This document shows positions 53,375 through 62,268 of a stretch of DNA of 64,000 nt, in pieces (position 1 is the first letter of the stretch; the number at the start of each line of letters is the position of its first letter). A program made the position numbers and the translations under genes. Origin of the DNA: Candidatus Saccharimonadota bacterium (GTDB taxonomy: Bacteria; Patescibacteriota; Saccharimonadia; Saccharimonadales; Saccharimonadaceae); the NCBI GenBank assembly GCA_017405265.1, contig JAFRAS010000008.1:62001-126000 (forward strand), in the 5' to 3' direction. Under the pieces are notes generated by a model, which saw only the letters and a list, made by a program, of their open reading frames with translations, did no database searches and was not told the origin of the DNA.

Positions 53375-56300
53375 CTAATATCTCGGCGGGAGCGAGACCT
53401 GGTAAGTCGAAGTGACGACGGCGGAGTGGTGAGCAGACTGGGCGTAGCCCCAAAGATAAGTCAGACCGTTGTAATCGATAGTTTCGGCGGGAATGGAAGC
53501 GTAGTCCGGATCGGTATTCATCGAAGTGCCGGAGCCGTAGGCACGGTATGGCAGGATGGATTGAGTGAGGACGGAGCCGGTAATCTTGAGACCGGTAGCT
53601 TTACAGTTATTAAGTCCGGTGACGAGGCCGACGCTGTTTGTTCCAAGATTACCATCAACGCAAGTATTGACATGGCCATTCGGAGCGATGAGCCAGGCGT
53701 CGATGTTTCCGACATTGTTCTTAATGTTAATGTTGCCGTTTTTCGAGACGATCAAGTATTGCGGAATGCTGTCGATGGAACTGTGGCCGAGGGATTCGTA
53801 GCTTAAGTTGCCGGCAATAGTGATGTCGCCTTCGGCTACGACGATGTGAGTGGTGCCGTGGGGGAGCCTGCTCGAGGCGGAGACGGTGAGAGTGGATGGA
53901 GAGTAAGTGTAGCGGGCGTCGCCATAGGCGGAGCTTTTAACAGTATATTGGCCGGGGTTGCTGAGGTCGACGGAGCCAGTGCGGTTGCCGGAGGCCTGGG
54001 AGGTGGCGATGTAGCGAGCAGAGAGGGCGGAGTAGGGGCCGGAGCGGTAGAGCGGGATGTAGCCGTTTAACTTATAAGTGGAGCTGTCGCAGGAGGCGTT
54101 CGGGATGGAGAGCGGAGTTGCGAGTCTGAAAGTTTTGCTGCCCGAAGTGACGTCTCTACAGAAGATGCTGTCTTCGGTGGTGCGGCCGGAAGTGCCGGTC
54201 AAAGAGGGCGAAGCGCCTTTTCGCGCGGAAGAGTAGCCGAGCGAAGCACCAGAGGCGAAGCCGATGAGAGTCGGGGTATTGGTGCCGACGCTACCCATGA
54301 TGGTCGAGAGCTCGGCCCAGGAGCCGTAGGTCTTGTTCGGGGCAGCGGCGCTGTTAATGTTGGTGCCGTTGGTGGTGCGGTGGGAGAGCGGAGTGGTGAC
54401 GTTGCCAGCGGAGAAGAGGGAGCCACCCCAGATTTGGAGGTTGAAATGTTTGCCGTAGTTTGAGTTGCAAATCGGGTCGGAGTAGCGCCAGCGTTTTAAG
54501 GAATCGTAGTTGATGTAGCCATTGGCGCTCGCGGAGGCGGATTCGCCGGTTTGGTTACCGTAGTTGTAGGCTGCGGTGGCGTTGAAGCCGTTGGTGCCGC
54601 CACCAGGCGAGCCGGCGTTGCCGAGGTTGTCGTAGTTCACGGCGACGACGTAGCAGAAGACTTTTTTGCGGTTCGAGGTGGAGTTAATGTGTTCTTCGGC
54701 GGGGTTGGCGAAGGACGTAGTGTATTTATGAGTTTCATCGGGGGTTAAAGTAGTATTTTCGGTGATGGTTTTACAGTTGTTCTTGGTCTGGTAGGGGCCG
54801 ACGAGGGAGTTGTTTGAGACACTCTTAAAGTAATTTTCGAAGTAAGTGCAGGGGTCGCCAGTGCCGGGGACAGTGGTGCCGGCATAAACGGTGGCATCTT
54901 CGTAGGCGACGTAGGGGATGACGACGGCTTTAATGTCGGGGGTGGTCATGGTTTCATAAGTGGTTCCCTGGCTGCCGGTGGTCGGATTGTAATCGGTGAC
55001 TGGGTTCGTGGTCGGGTCGATGCGGACTTCGACGGTGGTGTCGGTACTGCCGTTTAATTCAATAATTTTATCATCATAGGTCGGATCGGTGATCGGGGTA
55101 GTTTGGAAGTTGTAAGGGTTATAGACGATTTTGCAGACCTTCGAGTAGCCAGTAGCGGCGACGCCTTGGCCAGCGAGAGTGAGTTTTTTCGTGTAGTAGT
55201 TAATATTCTCGCAGAAGCGGCGGAAGTTACCGACGGCGGTTTGGTTAGACGAGTTAGTGTTATATTCGCGCGATTCGAGGGTGGTAGTTGAGGTCGAGTT
55301 GGGTTTTTCGAGGGTGAAGAAGGTAGAAGTGATGCTCTGGAAACCGCCGACGGCGTAGTTGATGCGGAGGGGATAATTATAGCGATCTTCGCGCATCGGG
55401 TCTTCGCGCTGGAGGCGGTGGCGGAATTGGATGGTGAAGGGAGAGTTCGAAGTGTAATAGACGCTGGCGTTACGAGTGGAGTTACCCGGGTAGCTGTGGC
55501 CAGTAAATTCGAAGCCAGTGTCATTAGTATTATTCGGTTCGAGACAGGTGTAGCGAGAACCGGTGGCGCTGGTGCAGTTTTGGGGAGTGGGGACGCCAGG
55601 TTTTACCATGACGCCGGAGTTGGAGCTCGAGAGGAGGTCGATGAGTTGGACATGGACGGAACCGGTGCTGCTGCCGGAGCCGGAGTTCGTCGCGTCGTTA
55701 TAGAAATATTTTGGAGAGTAGCTGACGGTGTCCTTGAGGTCATATTCGCCGGGGGTAGTGTCGCCAGGGACGGTGTAGCCGTTTGCGGCATTTAAGGTGT
55801 AGTTATGCGGGGCGTCGGTCGCGACGTTGAAATTGGCGGTGTAATTTTCTTTGATGCCGGCGGACTGGAAGACGGACCAGGAGCCCGGGAAGTTGATGGC
55901 TGGGCCGGTCGAGAAATTGGTTTTCAAGAGGTGATAGGTCGGGGCCTTCGGGTAGTTGCCCATATTACCGGCGAAGTGAAGGTCGTGGGTGTAGCCGACG
56001 GAGACACGGTAGTTATAGGGGAGAATGTACCAGGTTTGACTGTTCATGTCGATTTGGCTACTGGCGGAGCCCACCTTCGAGCCGACTTGGGAGCCGGGGT
56101 CGAGGATGGAATAATAAGTCTGGAAACGAGCGGACGAGGTCGAAGTGAATTCGCCGTTACTCGCGTGGACGACGACGGTGGCGCAACGTTTCGAGGGATT
56201 GCTCGTGAAGGTCAGTTCGGTGAAGGCGTCGGAGGCGGTGGCAGTGGTCGAGAGAGTAAAGGTTTCGCAGATTTGGTAGGTGCCGGGTTTTTTGAAGGTT

Positions 56301-58912
56301 AAGTTGTGGTTGTGGGCGGAGATTAGATTATAGGTTCCGGAGGATTTTATCTCGTAGGAGGTGGTTCTGGCGTGGCTTTGGACAGCGGAATTTAGGTAAG
56401 TAGTGTTATTACAATCCGTCGAGAAGTTGGTGGCGCCGGAGGTGGCGGAGTTGTGGCCGCAGGTGAAGTCGGCTTTATAATCGACTTTGACGTAGTTCGC
56501 AGCGTTCAAAACAAGATTTTTTAACTCGACATCGTGGCGGAAGGAGAGGTTCTGGGACTCGCCGGCGTAAGTATAGGATTTTCCTGAGGCCCAGCCGAGG
56601 CTGTCGGCGCCGAGGTCGGATTCCGCGAGAGAGCTGGTGGATTTGCCGATGTATGAGTGTGGAGTGAAGTCGCCTTGGGGCTTTTCGACTTTCACTTCGG
56701 CGCAAGCTTCGGCTTCGGAGGGGTCGGCTTTCAAGTTAGCCGTGGTGCGGTTCGAGTCGAAGTAGGGGGTCGCAAGAGTGAGTTTTTCGCAGACATTATA
56801 AGTGCCGTAGCGGGTGAATTGGTAACGGCGGGTGCGGGTGTTCGTCGTAACGGTGTTCGCGGCGGTATCGGAGGTGAAGGAGAGGGTGCCGCTCGTCGAG
56901 GTGCCGTAAGGATGAGAATCGGAAGGAGTGGTGTAGCTCGCGTTGGAGAGGGCGTAAGGGAGGCTGGCGGTGAAATTTTCGGTGACGGAGTTCGCGGAGT
57001 GGAGAGTGATGGCGGTGTAGGAGATTTTATGAGTGAAGGCAAAATCGAGAGTGTTGGTGTAGCCAGTTTCATAGATTTTTATGTCACCGCCGGAAATAGA
57101 GGTCGGAGAGACGGAAACCGAGGGCGAGAAAGTGCCTTCGGGGTCAACGGTAGTGACGGTGGTGCAGGCGGAGGAAGGGTTCGAGGAGCTGATAGACATA
57201 CCGGTGGTGGCGCTACTTAGAGTGAAGGTTTCACAGATGGTATAAGTGCCGGGGTCGTGGAATTTATAGGTGTGGGTATGAGTGTTCGCCGTGGTGCTGC
57301 CGTTCGCAGTCTGACCAGTCCAGGAGCCGGAACTCGGGCTCACGGCGTTCGAGGTGAGGTTGGCACAATCGTAGGCGGCGCTGTCTTTTGTACAAGAGCG
57401 GGAGACGGACCAGCTCACGCCGACGGAGTTCGCGGAGTGGAGAACGAGGTCAGAAAGAGTAATAGAGTGGGTAAAGGTGATGGATTGGCCGGAATCGTAT
57501 TTTGGTTCGGAAATGGAGGTTGGGGAGACGGAAGAGGAGGGAGTGAAAGTCCCCGTCGGATTTTGGACGGTGAAGGTCGAGCAAGCCGAGGAGGGGTTCG
57601 AGCTCAAAGTAGTGCCGGAAGAGTTGCCGGAAAGCGTGAGGGTTTCGCAGATGACATAAGTGCCAGCGGAAGAGAAGGTATAAGTATGAGTATGAGAGCT
57701 CGCGGTAGTGCTACCATCTGCGGTTAGACCAGTCCAGGAGCCGGTTGAGGGGCTCACGACGCTCGGAGTGGGACAGGAGATGGCAGAACCGTCCTTTGTG
57801 CAAGAACGGGAGACGGACCAGTCTACGCCAACGGAACTCGCGCTACCCAGGTTTAAGCTAGACAGAGTGATGGAATGAGTAAAAGCAACAGATTGGCCAG
57901 CGCCGAATTTCGGGTCGGTGGTGCTGGTCGGAGTAACCGAAGAGGAAGGCGTGAAAGTACCAGAGGGAGCAGTGTAAGTAACGGAGACGCAGGCGGTGTC
58001 GGAAGTGAAGGAATAACTGCTCGAGGAGATAGTTTCGCAGAATTTATAGGTACCGTAAGAGTCGGCGGTATGAGACAGAGTGCTAGTATTGACGGTTTGG
58101 GAAGTGGAGCTCGTGAAAGTGGCGGTACCGGAAGCGGAATTGCCGGTACAGGAAATAGCGGAATCGTTCAGGTAGCAGGCGCGGGAAACAGACCAACCGG
58201 CGGAGACAGAGCTCACTGCGAGAGAGCCGGTACCCCAGCTATAAATAGAAGCGGAGACGGAGTGACTGAAGTTGACTTTCATGGTGCCGCCGAGGACGTT
58301 ATTAGTGTCGCTGGCCCAGCTCGCGGAGGCGTCGGCGGAGAAAGAGTAGGAGGGGGGTTCATCTTCGGGCTCGTCGGGCTCATCATCTTGATAGTCGTCC
58401 CACGTAGAGTCGTCGCTGGAGGAGCCGCCGAGGCTGACTGTAGCGTAACAACCGTTACCACTGTAAGCGTGCCAAACTTTAACGGTGCCGCTGGTACAAT
58501 TGCCGGAAAGGGAAAAGCTAATAGAACCGCCGGACATGGAATACCAGGCGACGCCGGAGCCCCATTGGTTCATGTTCGTAGGGCTACCTATCGAAGTATC
58601 TACGCTGTTAGTAGTGACGGAACAGCCAGACGGAGCTCCTTCCAATTCGGCATTACCGATTTGGTTATTGCCGCTGTCGTAGCCAGTATGGCAACTTTCG
58701 AAAGATTTACTACCGCCACCGGACGAGCCGCTCACCCAGAGATCCAAGCTACCGATGGGACCACGATTAGGGGCGTTTTTACAAGCTTGGCCATCCACTG
58801 CCCAGTCCACGCAACGGCCGGCGAAGGCGGGAGAGGTGAAGAGAAAAATGGAGACGAAGGAAAAAGACAGGGCTAATAAACCAAGAACTTTTGACCTCCG
58901 TGCGATAAACAT
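53375..58912 (-). CDS. Giant secreted repeat protein (1845 aa), paralogue 1
   Basis: A surface or secreted protein of unknown family. Signal peptide at residues 1-31 (cut after AFA). A cysteine-containing N-terminal domain runs to ~165, then an Asp/Glu/Pro-rich linker (~165-188). Five divergent Ig-like repeats follow (about 189-313, 314-449, 450-590, 591-742, 743-915). Each begins like GTFTPSSSV and ends with GTYxICET and a second Cys (SNPSSAC), suggesting one disulfide per repeat. From ~916 to 1845 it aligns with paralogue 2, ending in a beta-solenoid-like domain (~1690-1845, GNINIKNNVGNIDAWLIAPNG). No LPXTG motif or C-terminal membrane segment. Thr/Ser-rich throughout. Confidence 0.85.
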   Translation of the reverse strand: MFIARRSKVLGLLALSFSFVSIFLFTSPAFAGRCVDWAVDGQACKNAPNRGPIGSLDLWVSGSSGGGSKSFESCHTGYDSGNNQIGNAELEGAPSGCSVTTNSVDTSIGSPTNMNQWGSGVAWYSMSGGSISFSLSGNCTSGTVKVWHAYSGNGCYATVSLGGSSSDDSTWDDYQDDEPDEPEDEPPSYSFSADASASWASDTNNVLGGTMKVNFSHSVSASIYSWGTGSLAVSSVSAGWSVSRACYLNDSAISCTGNSASGTATFTSSTSQTVNTSTLSHTADSYGTYKFCETISSSSYSFTSDTACVSVTYTAPSGTFTPSSSVTPTSTTDPKFGAGQSVAFTHSITLSSLNLGSASSVGVDWSVSRSCTKDGSAISCPTPSVVSPSTGSWTGLTADGSTTASSHTHTYTFSSAGTYVICETLTLSGNSSGTTLSSNPSSACSTFTVQNPTGTFTPSSSVSPTSISEPKYDSGQSITFTHSITLSDLVLHSANSVGVSWSVSRSCTKDSAAYDCANLTSNAVSPSSGSWTGQTANGSTTANTHTHTYKFHDPGTYTICETFTLSSATTGMSISSSNPSSACTTVTTVDPEGTFSPSVSVSPTSISGGDIKIYETGYTNTLDFAFTHKISYTAITLHSANSVTENFTASLPYALSNASYTTPSDSHPYGTSTSGTLSFTSDTAANTVTTNTRTRRYQFTRYGTYNVCEKLTLATPYFDSNRTTANLKADPSEAEACAEVKVEKPQGDFTPHSYIGKSTSSLAESDLGADSLGWASGKSYTYAGESQNLSFRHDVELKNLVLNAANYVKVDYKADFTCGHNSATSGATNFSTDCNNTTYLNSAVQSHARTTSYEIKSSGTYNLISAHNHNLTFKKPGTYQICETFTLSTTATASDAFTELTFTSNPSKRCATVVVHASNGEFTSTSSARFQTYYSILDPGSQVGSKVGSASSQIDMNSQTWYILPYNYRVSVGYTHDLHFAGNMGNYPKAPTYHLLKTNFSTGPAINFPGSWSVFQSAGIKENYTANFNVATDAPHNYTLNAANGYTVPGDTTPGEYDLKDTVSYSPKYFYNDATNSGSGSSTGSVHVQLIDLLSSSNSGVMVKPGVPTPQNCTSATGSRYTCLEPNNTNDTGFEFTGHSYPGNSTRNASVYYTSNSPFTIQFRHRLQREDPMREDRYNYPLRINYAVGGFQSITSTFFTLEKPNSTSTTTLESREYNTNSSNQTAVGNFRRFCENINYYTKKLTLAGQGVAATGYSKVCKIVYNPYNFQTTPITDPTYDDKIIELNGSTDTTVEVRIDPTTNPVTDYNPTTGSQGTTYETMTTPDIKAVVIPYVAYEDATVYAGTTVPGTGDPCTYFENYFKSVSNNSLVGPYQTKNNCKTITENTTLTPDETHKYTTSFANPAEEHINSTSNRKKVFCYVVAVNYDNLGNAGSPGGGTNGFNATAAYNYGNQTGESASASANGYINYDSLKRWRYSDPICNSNYGKHFNLQIWGGSLFSAGNVTTPLSHRTTNGTNINSAAAPNKTYGSWAELSTIMGSVGTNTPTLIGFASGASLGYSSARKGASPSLTGTSGRTTEDSIFCRDVTSGSKTFRLATPLSIPNASCDSSTYKLNGYIPLYRSGPYSALSARYIATSQASGNRTGSVDLSNPGQYTVKSSAYGDARYTYSPSTLTVSASSRLPHGTTHIVVAEGDITIAGNLSYESLGHSSIDSIPQYLIVSKNGNINIKNNVGNIDAWLIAPNGHVNTCVDGNLGTNSVGLVTGLNNCKATGLKITGSVLTQSILPYRAYGSGTSMNTDPDYASIPAETIDYNGLTYLWGYAQSAHHSAVVTSTYQVSLPPRY

Positions 58913-58918
58913 AAGTTA

Positions 58919-58924
58919 ATTATA
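58919..58924 (-). promoter_or_regulatory. -10 box of giant paralogue 1 (leaderless)
   Basis: CGTGC-extended TATAAT, 6 bases before the ATG at 58912. Confidence 0.62.
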
Positions 58925-58947
58925 GCACGGCGTTTTTAAATGTGTGT

Positions 58948-58960
58948 TGTAAAAAATACA
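58948..58960 (-). promoter_or_regulatory. TGTA-N5-TACA element upstream of giant paralogue 1
   Basis: The 13-bp palindrome TGTAAAAAATACA ends 23 bases before the -10 box and lies right after the stop of paralogue 2. Same sequence and same distance as at paralogue 2. Confidence 0.55.
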
Positions 58961-58963
58961 TTT

Positions 58964-61900
58964 TTAATAGCGGGGCGGGAGAGAGACCTGGCAAGTCGAG
59001 GTGACCACGGCGGAGTGGTGGGCAGACTGGGCGTAGCCCCAGAGATAAGTTAGACCGTTATAATCAATCGTTTCGGCGGGGATGGAAGCGTAGTCCGGAT
59101 CGGTATTCATCGAAGTGCCGGAGCCGTAGGCGCGGTAAGGCAAGATGGACTGGGTGAGGACGGAGCCGGTAATCTTGAGACCGCTCACTTTACAGTTATT
59201 GAGTCCTGTGACGAGGCCGACGCTATTCGTTCCGAGGTTGCCATCAATACAGGTGTTGACATGGCCATTCGGGGCGATGAGCCAGGCGTCGATGTTTCCG
59301 ACATTGTTCTTAATGTTAATATTGCCGTTTTTCGAGACGATTAAGTATTGCGGGATGCTGTCGATGGAGCTGTGGCCGAGAGATTCGTAGGTTAGGTTCC
59401 CGGCGATGGTGATGTCACCTTCGGCTACGACGACATAAGTCGAGCCGGCGGAAAGAGGAGAGGAGGCATAAATTTCGAGGTTAGTCGCGCTATAAACATA
59501 GCGCGCGGAGCCGTAGGAGGTGGTGATTTCGGTGGAAGAGCTCGGCTCGGAAAGGTCGAGGGCGCCCGAACGGAGGCCAGCGCCGGCGGCGAAGGCGATG
59601 TAGCGCGAGGAAAGGGCGAGATAGGGACCGGAGCGGTAGAGCGGGATGTGTCCAAAGAGTTTTGTACTACTATTACCACAATTGTTGTTCGGGACGGAGA
59701 GAGGAGTGAGAGAGTTGCAGAAGAGAGTGCTTTCGGTCATGCGACCGGAGGGAGCGGTGAGGGAGGGCGAGGCGCCTTTTCGCGCGGAAGAGTAGCCGAG
59801 GGAGGCGCCGGAGGCGAAGCCGATGAGAACGGGGTCGGAAGTGCCGACGCCGGAGAGGACGGTCGCGAGCTCGGCCCAGGAGCCATAAGTCTTATTCGGG
59901 TTTCCGAAAGTTTCGCTGACGGCGCCACTCGTAGTGCGGTGGGAAAGCGCGGTCGAGACATTTCCTCCCGAGAAGAGAGAGCCACCCCAGATTTCGAGAT
60001 TATAATATTTTCCGAAGTTCGAATTGCAGACGGGGGCGGAAAGGCGCCAGGATTTCAGCGAGTCGAGGTCAAGATACGCGGAGGCGGAAGTTTCATTGCC
60101 TTTCTGGTCCCCGGAGGCGGCCGCCGCGCTCCAATTGAAGCCGTTATTGTCATTCACGACAGAATAATTCACGGCGACGACGTAGCAAAAAGTTTTTTCG
60201 CCAGAGAGTTGACCCTCGGTCGGGGTGGCGAAGGAGGCAGTGTAATCGTGAGAGCCGGGAGAGAGGGGAGAGGTGCCACTCAAAATACGGTTGCAGTTTT
60301 CGCGAGTTTTATAAGAGGAGCCGATCGACGCGTCATAGGACACGGAGGAGAAATAATTTTCGAAAGCGACGCAAGGGTCGGCGGTGCCGGCGACAGTACC
60401 GGCGAAAGTAGTGTGGTCTTTTTCGGCGACGTAAGGGATAACGACGGCTTTGATATCGGAAGGAGTGAGAGTGGCATAGCTTCGGCCGACGGCGGGGCCG
60501 GTCGGGTCGCGATCGACGACGGAATTGTAAACTTCGTTGATGTTGATTTTTGCGCTGGCGCTGGTGCTACTATTTAATTCAATAACTTTATTTTCGAAAC
60601 TCGGGTCGGATTTCGGGTCGGTTTGGAAATTGTAGGGAGAGTAAACGAGTTGGCAAATCTTCGAGTAGCCAGTATTGTCCACGCCTTCGCCGAGCAAAGT
60701 GAGTTTTTTGGAATAATAATTGATGTTTTCGCAGAAGCGGCGAAAAGTGCCGACGGTGGTCGAGGAATAGCCGCCGGCGGAGAGAGTAGTGGTAGAAGAG
60801 GAAGTGTTGGTTTCTAAGGTATAGAAGGTAGCGGGGACGGATTGGTAGCCGCCGACGGAGTAGTTCACGCGGAGCGGGAAATCGTAATTATCTTTGCGTG
60901 AGAGGTGGTGACGGAATTGGATGTAGAAAGGCTGGTCTTGGGAGACGTAGTAGGGAGTCGCGACTTTCGCGGTGTTGTCGGGGTAGCTTTTGGCCGTGAA
61001 TTCAAAATTGTCGTCGCTGTTCGGTTGGAGACAGAGATAAGTCGAGCCGTCAACGCCGGTGCAGCTTTCGGGAGAGGGGGAGGTGCCGGTGCCGGGGCTC
61101 ACCATCACGCCGGAGGAGGACTGGGCGAGGAGGTCAACGAGGTGGAGCGTGACGCTGGCGCTACTTTCGCCGGAGCCGGAACTTTCGCCGTCGGAAGTGA
61201 AAGTTTCGGGTGCGAAGGAGATGGTGTTTTTTAGGACGTAATCGGTGGGGGACTGGTCGGAGGTGACGGAGAAGCCGTTATTACTATTCAAAAAATAATT
61301 TTTGACATTGTTCAAAACTTCGGTCGAGGTGGCGTAGTTCTCGCTGGCGCCCCAGGGGGAGGAGACGGACCAGGAGCCAGACGTGGTAAGTTCGGAGCCG
61401 ACAGAGTAATTAGTTGTGAGGGTGTTCTGCTCGGATTCCGAAGAATCTTCGAGATTGCCAGTGAAGCTCAGGCCGTGGGTGAAATTTACGGTCACGCGGT
61501 AATTGTAGGGGAGAGTGTATTCGGTTTTGCCGCCGATTTTCGTGAGACTGCTTTGTTCGGAGGCGTAGGAGCCGAGACCGGCGAAGAGAGCGGAGGAATA
61601 TTTTACGAAGTGGGCGCTCGAAGTGGCGGCGAAGACGCCGCTACTCAGGGGCTCGGGCTCATCGTCGTCATCATAATCGTCATCGTCGTCGTGATCATCG
61701 TCATAATCGTCGTCCGAGCCGCCGCTGACTTCGTAAGTGTCGGTGGAGCAGCCGCCACCGTAGCAGTGAGTGATGGTGAAAGTTTGGCCGGAGCAACTGG
61801 CGGGGATTTCTAGGGTGATTGAGCCGCCGCTCGCCCAATATAGCCGGCCACTACCTTTTTTCTCGGAGCCGTCCCAGACGCCACCGTTACTGTCGAAACT

Positions 61901-62215
61901 GCCACTTTTTGTGATGCCGCAGGGGCTAGTCACGGTGCCTTCGCTACTGTTGCCGGCGTCGAGATTGTTAGAACAGGAGTAAATCGTACGATAGATGGTC
62001 TGAGTACCAGAATCAATACTCGTGACAGCGCCAGTGACGGCTCCGCCACCCGGGCTGAGGTAGCCGAATGGCCCGCCGGTTGCACCGTCGCAATAATTAC
62101 CAGTGATGCTACTTTCGAGCGGGCGACCAGCGTCGGCGAAAGTAGAAGAAGCAAGCAAAAAACAGGAGATTAAAGACAGAGCGACTATGCCAAAAAATTC
62201 GGACCTCCGTAGCAT
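58964..62215 (-). CDS. Giant secreted protein (1083 aa), paralogue 2
   Basis: Signal peptide at about residues 1-27 (TFA). A Cys-containing N-terminal domain leads to an almost pure Asp tract (about 168-186), then a region that is paralogous to residues ~916-1845 of the neighbouring giant protein, without the five Ig-like repeats. The last ~155 residues are nearly identical between the two (beta-solenoid-like, ending SLPPRY), with mostly synonymous DNA differences. The start at 62215 is set by the signal peptide and the -10 box; a longer in-frame reading is rejected. No sorting signal. Function unknown; adhesion to a host cell is a reasonable guess. Confidence 0.85.
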   Translation of the reverse strand: MLRRSEFFGIVALSLISCFLLASSTFADAGRPLESSITGNYCDGATGGPFGYLSPGGGAVTGAVTSIDSGTQTIYRTIYSCSNNLDAGNSSEGTVTSPCGITKSGSFDSNGGVWDGSEKKGSGRLYWASGGSITLEIPASCSGQTFTITHCYGGGCSTDTYEVSGGSDDDYDDDHDDDDDYDDDDEPEPLSSGVFAATSSAHFVKYSSALFAGLGSYASEQSSLTKIGGKTEYTLPYNYRVTVNFTHGLSFTGNLEDSSESEQNTLTTNYSVGSELTTSGSWSVSSPWGASENYATSTEVLNNVKNYFLNSNNGFSVTSDQSPTDYVLKNTISFAPETFTSDGESSGSGESSASVTLHLVDLLAQSSSGVMVSPGTGTSPSPESCTGVDGSTYLCLQPNSDDNFEFTAKSYPDNTAKVATPYYVSQDQPFYIQFRHHLSRKDNYDFPLRVNYSVGGYQSVPATFYTLETNTSSSTTTLSAGGYSSTTVGTFRRFCENINYYSKKLTLLGEGVDNTGYSKICQLVYSPYNFQTDPKSDPSFENKVIELNSSTSASAKININEVYNSVVDRDPTGPAVGRSYATLTPSDIKAVVIPYVAEKDHTTFAGTVAGTADPCVAFENYFSSVSYDASIGSSYKTRENCNRILSGTSPLSPGSHDYTASFATPTEGQLSGEKTFCYVVAVNYSVVNDNNGFNWSAAAASGDQKGNETSASAYLDLDSLKSWRLSAPVCNSNFGKYYNLEIWGGSLFSGGNVSTALSHRTTSGAVSETFGNPNKTYGSWAELATVLSGVGTSDPVLIGFASGASLGYSSARKGASPSLTAPSGRMTESTLFCNSLTPLSVPNNNCGNSSTKLFGHIPLYRSGPYLALSSRYIAFAAGAGLRSGALDLSEPSSSTEITTSYGSARYVYSATNLEIYASSPLSAGSTYVVVAEGDITIAGNLTYESLGHSSIDSIPQYLIVSKNGNINIKNNVGNIDAWLIAPNGHVNTCIDGNLGTNSVGLVTGLNNCKVSGLKITGSVLTQSILPYRAYGSGTSMNTDPDYASIPAETIDYNGLTYLWGYAQSAHHSAVVTSTCQVSLPPRY
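61669..61718 (-). repeat. Trinucleotide (GAT/GAC)n tract coding for polyaspartate
   Basis: About 17 codons, nearly all Asp, in paralogue 2. The tract is repetitive enough for slippage. It occupies the same linker position as the Asp/Glu/Pro-rich stretch in paralogue 1. Confidence 0.75.
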
Positions 62216-62221
62216 AAGCTT

Positions 62222-62227
62222 ATTGTA
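62222..62227 (-). promoter_or_regulatory. -10 box of giant paralogue 2 (leaderless)
   Basis: CGTGC-extended TACAAT, 6 bases before the ATG at 62215. Confidence 0.55.
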
Positions 62228-62250
62228 GCACGCGAAGGAGAAAAAAGTGT

Positions 62251-62263
62251 TGTAAAAAATACA
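62251..62263 (-). promoter_or_regulatory. TGTA-N5-TACA element upstream of giant paralogue 2
   Basis: TGTAAAAAATACA, 23 bases from the -10 box, just after the stop of the solute-binding protein gene. Confidence 0.55.
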
Positions 62264-62268
62264 TTTTA

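Noticed and set aside
53375-62215. LPXTG or similar sorting motif at the C-termini of the giant secreted proteins
   Set aside because: Both end in a polar segment (SLPPRY) with no hydrophobic segment or basic tail; SLPPRY is not a sortase signal.
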